A DNA stretch of 64,000 bases from Phormidium tanganyikae FI6-MK23 (GTDB lineage Bacteria > Cyanobacteriota > Cyanobacteriia > Leptolyngbyales > Leptolyngbyaceae). The stretch spans positions 1 through 64,000 of the forward strand of contig JAHHHU010000017.1 in the NCBI GenBank assembly GCA_019359175.1, read 5' to 3'. Below the pieces are notes generated by a model. The model was not told the origin of the DNA. It saw only the letters and a program-made list of their open reading frames with translations, and did no database searches. How positions within the stretch are numbered: the first letter of the stretch is position 1; every line of letters starts with the position of its first letter. Shown here in pieces: positions 61,564-64,000 of the stretch. Made by a program: the position numbers and the translations under genes.

Positions 61564-62940
61564 ATGAAATCGCCGCCCGGATTGCGTTCTCCTGCTCTTG
61601 TTCAAACTCTATCGCTCGTGGCTGATCCGATCGCATTTTTCGATCGGGCGGTGGCTCAATACGGGGATACCTTCACGACACGAGTGTTGGGGCTGAATTC
61701 TCCGCCTGTGGTGTTTCTCAGCGATCCGGATGCAATTCAGGCAGTGTTTACCACGCTCTCGGATGCGTTTGAGTTTGGTAAGGTGACGGATGTGTTTCGT
61801 CCTCTGGTGGGCAATGAGTCGCTGATTATGCAAGAAGGGGCGCGACATCAGCGGCAAAGACAGCTCTTGATGCCTGCACTGCATCGAGAACAATTGCACA
61901 GTCAGGGGCACTTGATCTGCCAGTTGACACAGAAACGCATGATCGAATGGAGCGTTGGCGATGCGATCTCAGTTCGATCGGAGATGTCAGAAATCTCGCT
62001 GCAAGTGATTCTTCAAGTCGTATTCGGTTTAGTGCCGGGAGTTCGGTACGAGCGATTAAAACAGCTACTTGCTCAACTGTTAGCAGCAATTACATCGCCG
62101 CTGTATTCGACGCAGTTCTTTTTTCCGATGCTCCAGCGGAATTGGGGGAGTTGGAGCCCTTGGGGACAGTTTTTAGAGCAAATGGCGCAGATCGACGCGC
62201 TGATTTATGCGGAGATTGTCGATCGTCGATCTCAATCGCTGCAAAATCGGACGGATATTCTCTCGGTGCTGATGATGGCACGAGACGAGCAAGGCGAATC
62301 GATGAGCGATCAAGAATTGCGCGATCAGTTGATGACTTTGCTGCTTTTGGGGCATGAAACCACGGCATCGGGCTTGACTTGGGCGTTTTATTGGTTGCAT
62401 CGGCATCCAGAGTCGCTCGATCGCTTACGCCAAGAATTGGACCAGTTGGGTGAAAATCCTGATCCGGTCGCACTTTCGCAAGCTCCGTATTTGACCGCGG
62501 TGTGCAAGGAGGCGCTGCGGGTTTATCCGATCGCATTAATCTCACAGCCGCGCAAGGTGAAGCGCACGATCGAGATCGAAGGCTTTACCTACGAGCCGGG
62601 AACGGTTTTGATCCCGTCTATTTATCTCGCGCATCGACGGGCGAAAACCTACGAACAAGCGGATCAGTTTAAGCCCGATCGCTTTTTGAACCAGAAGTTT
62701 TCAGCCTACGAGTATTTGCCGTTTGGTGGGGGTAGTCGGAGCTGCGTCGGGATGGCGCTTTCATTGTTTGAGATGAAGCTAGTGTTGGCAACGGTGCTAT
62801 CTTGGTACGAATTTGAAACGAATCTCGATCGTGCGGTTCGTCCTGCTCGTCGTGGAATTACCTTTGTTCCGCCGGATACGTTTCGATTGAAAGTGGTGAG
62901 CGATCGAGCAACAATTCCCGAACTCATTCACAATCCTTAA
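61564..62940 (+). CDS. Cytochrome P450 (CYP110-like)
   Basis: A 458-residue soluble P450. It has the proline-rich start SPPGLRSP, the I-helix oxygen site LLLGHETTASG (His264, Glu265, Thr266), the ExxR motif KEALR, and the heme ligand in FGGGSRSCVGMA (Cys394). The length and lack of membrane anchor suit the cyanobacterial CYP110 group, often fatty-acid or terpene hydroxylases; the true substrate cannot be told. A TTG-initiated extension to 61486 lacks similarity. It follows ndhM by 98 bp. Confidence 0.93.
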   Translation: MKSPPGLRSPALVQTLSLVADPIAFFDRAVAQYGDTFTTRVLGLNSPPVVFLSDPDAIQAVFTTLSDAFEFGKVTDVFRPLVGNESLIMQEGARHQRQRQLLMPALHREQLHSQGHLICQLTQKRMIEWSVGDAISVRSEMSEISLQVILQVVFGLVPGVRYERLKQLLAQLLAAITSPLYSTQFFFPMLQRNWGSWSPWGQFLEQMAQIDALIYAEIVDRRSQSLQNRTDILSVLMMARDEQGESMSDQELRDQLMTLLLLGHETTASGLTWAFYWLHRHPESLDRLRQELDQLGENPDPVALSQAPYLTAVCKEALRVYPIALISQPRKVKRTIEIEGFTYEPGTVLIPSIYLAHRRAKTYEQADQFKPDRFLNQKFSAYEYLPFGGGSRSCVGMALSLFEMKLVLATVLSWYEFETNLDRAVRPARRGITFVPPDTFRLKVVSDRATIPELIHNP

Positions 62941-63042
62941 CAAAAAAGGCAGAAATGCTTCACTTCATTACAGATTACAAAGGGTGAATCCCTAAGTGCC
63001 TTAAGATCGGCTAAATGATTGCCGACGTTTGGAACGATTGTT

Positions 63043-64000
63043 ATGCCTGCGATCCAGTATCAGCTTCAGTCACAGCTTGATTCTCAAGATCTTTACCAAT
63101 TTCTTCTCAGATGTAAACAATCTATCTCTCAAAGCGTTGATTATTGTATTGCCAGCATTTCTATAGCGGTTGAAGAAATTGATCTCCTTGCTGTTTTAGA
63201 AACATTGGTGGAACCGAATCAAAAGCATTTTTATTTTGAGAATAGTGGCTCAGTTTTAGCGTTTGATACGGCATTAGAATTTCAGGCTGAAGGCAGCGAT
63301 CGCTTTACCAAAATCAAAGAATCGATTCAAACTACGTTAAGCAAAACGCATCAAATCGGAGCGCTCGGTACCGAATTTTCTGGGGCGCATTTTTTTTGCA
63401 ACTTTACCTTTTTCGATCGCACAACCGATTCGTTGTTTCCGGCTTCCAGCGTGTTTCTTCCAGCGTGGCAGATCTCGCGAGTTCGAGACCAATCAACGAT
63501 CGTGGCAAATCTAAAAATTTCAGATTCTCTCGATCTAAACACTGCTGTCGATCGCACGCTACAAACGATTCAGCAAATTCGATCGATTAAACATAATGTG
63601 ATTCGTTTAGCAATTGATTCACCGAAACCTTTTTTCAAACAGCAATCGGTTTCGCATTCTGGTCACTATCAAAAATCTGTAACCGCAGCATTAAAACTGA
63701 TTCATTCACAGCATTTCAATAAAATTGTTTTAGCTGATGCTTTAGATGTCACTTCGCCATTACCATTTAATCTTGTTTCATCATTAAGCAATTTACGATC
63801 GCGGTATCCCAACTGCTACATTTTTTCTGCTAGCAACGGCAAGAATGCAACATTTATCGGTGCAAGTCCAGAACGACTGGTCAAAATACAGCACGATCGC
63901 TTATTCACAGAAGCGCTAGCAGGTTCAGTTCCTCGTGGCAAGACGCGCTCTGAAGATGCTCGACTTGCAGCAACGTTACTCAATGGGCGCAAAGAAAAGT
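63043..64000 (+). CDS. menF: Isochorismate synthase, N-terminal part (runs off the window)
   Basis: The open frame is intact from ATG 63043 to the end of the window (319 codons). The early part is poorly conserved, as in the family; the later part has KIVLADALDVTS, FIGASPERLVKIQHDRL and TEALAGSVPRGKT, which match the chorismate-binding domain of isochorismate synthases. The enzyme opens phylloquinone (or salicylate) synthesis from chorismate. The catalytic C-terminus is outside the window, so salicylate synthase cannot be excluded. Confidence 0.85.
   Translation, partial: MPAIQYQLQSQLDSQDLYQFLLRCKQSISQSVDYCIASISIAVEEIDLLAVLETLVEPNQKHFYFENSGSVLAFDTALEFQAEGSDRFTKIKESIQTTLSKTHQIGALGTEFSGAHFFCNFTFFDRTTDSLFPASSVFLPAWQISRVRDQSTIVANLKISDSLDLNTAVDRTLQTIQQIRSIKHNVIRLAIDSPKPFFKQQSVSHSGHYQKSVTAALKLIHSQHFNKIVLADALDVTSPLPFNLVSSLSNLRSRYPNCYIFSASNGKNATFIGASPERLVKIQHDRLFTEALAGSVPRGKTRSEDARLAATLLNGRKEK

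Overview
The window is chromosomal DNA from a cyanobacterium, most likely a filamentous Leptolyngbya-like one (the genus is only my impression). The evidence is the 3' end of psbA (photosystem II D1), ndhM, ftrV, a high-light-inducible protein, ycf36/CGLD27, DUF1997 and paraslipin/NfeD genes, together with very frequent HIP1-type GCGATCGC octamers. Gene order is a mosaic of short operons on both strands with few long co-directional runs, as is usual in this phylum.

Layout. 1-9 kb: psbA tail and terminator, a DUF697-type GTPase, pheA, DUF1997, obgE, the nfeD-paraslipin pair, a PP2C phosphatase with a kinase-like N-terminus, ftrV. 9-19 kb: PAS histidine kinase, DUF2993, DUF2231, small hypotheticals, an SDR dehydrogenase, a CorC-like protein, a CAT-anticodon tRNA and pyrE. 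19-30 kb: PPOX protein, ilvE, a polytopic membrane protein, lysC, an alpha/beta hydrolase, DUF2267, gluconokinase and bioF. 30-37 kb is an accessory patch: a hicAB module coupled to a hydrolase, aspC, class I fba, a VOC protein, a 21-bp tandem repeat, and a vapBC-like module with gene fragments. 37-48 kb: ribulokinase-like kinase, aldo/keto reductase, hli, ycf36, DUF606, rsfS-yqeK, a Zn-peptidase, a phospholipase D-like lipoprotein, cysteine desulfurase, an Rpn-type nuclease, larB. 48-64 kb: two paralogous peptide-binding lipoproteins, a UPF0175/DUF3368 toxin-antitoxin pair, UbiB/ABC1 kinase, a GAF histidine kinase, HerA, a histidine phosphatase, ndhM, a cytochrome P450 and the start of an isochorismate synthase.

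The most unusual feature is a family of five palindromic, MITE-like elements with the core CCCCCTAAATCCCCC. Each sits in or at the 3' end of a gene. Copy 5 interrupts a PIN-domain toxin gene between near-identical 8-bp direct repeats. Removing the element and one repeat restores an intact 161-codon frame. Copy 4 lies inside bioF and is translated in frame as an extra loop of about 34 residues. Copy 1 starts exactly at the stop codon of the paraslipin gene, and copy 2 follows the stop codon of a histidine kinase between 28-bp direct repeats. These are reconstructions from the sequence alone.

Other items of interest are an alternating 21-bp tandem repeat with internal dyads, a phospholipase D-like lipoprotein carrying an EF-hand loop and a helix-hairpin-helix tail, an antitoxin-like gene lodged between duplicated transporter genes, and a TPR-like gene fragment repeated on both sides of a small gene.
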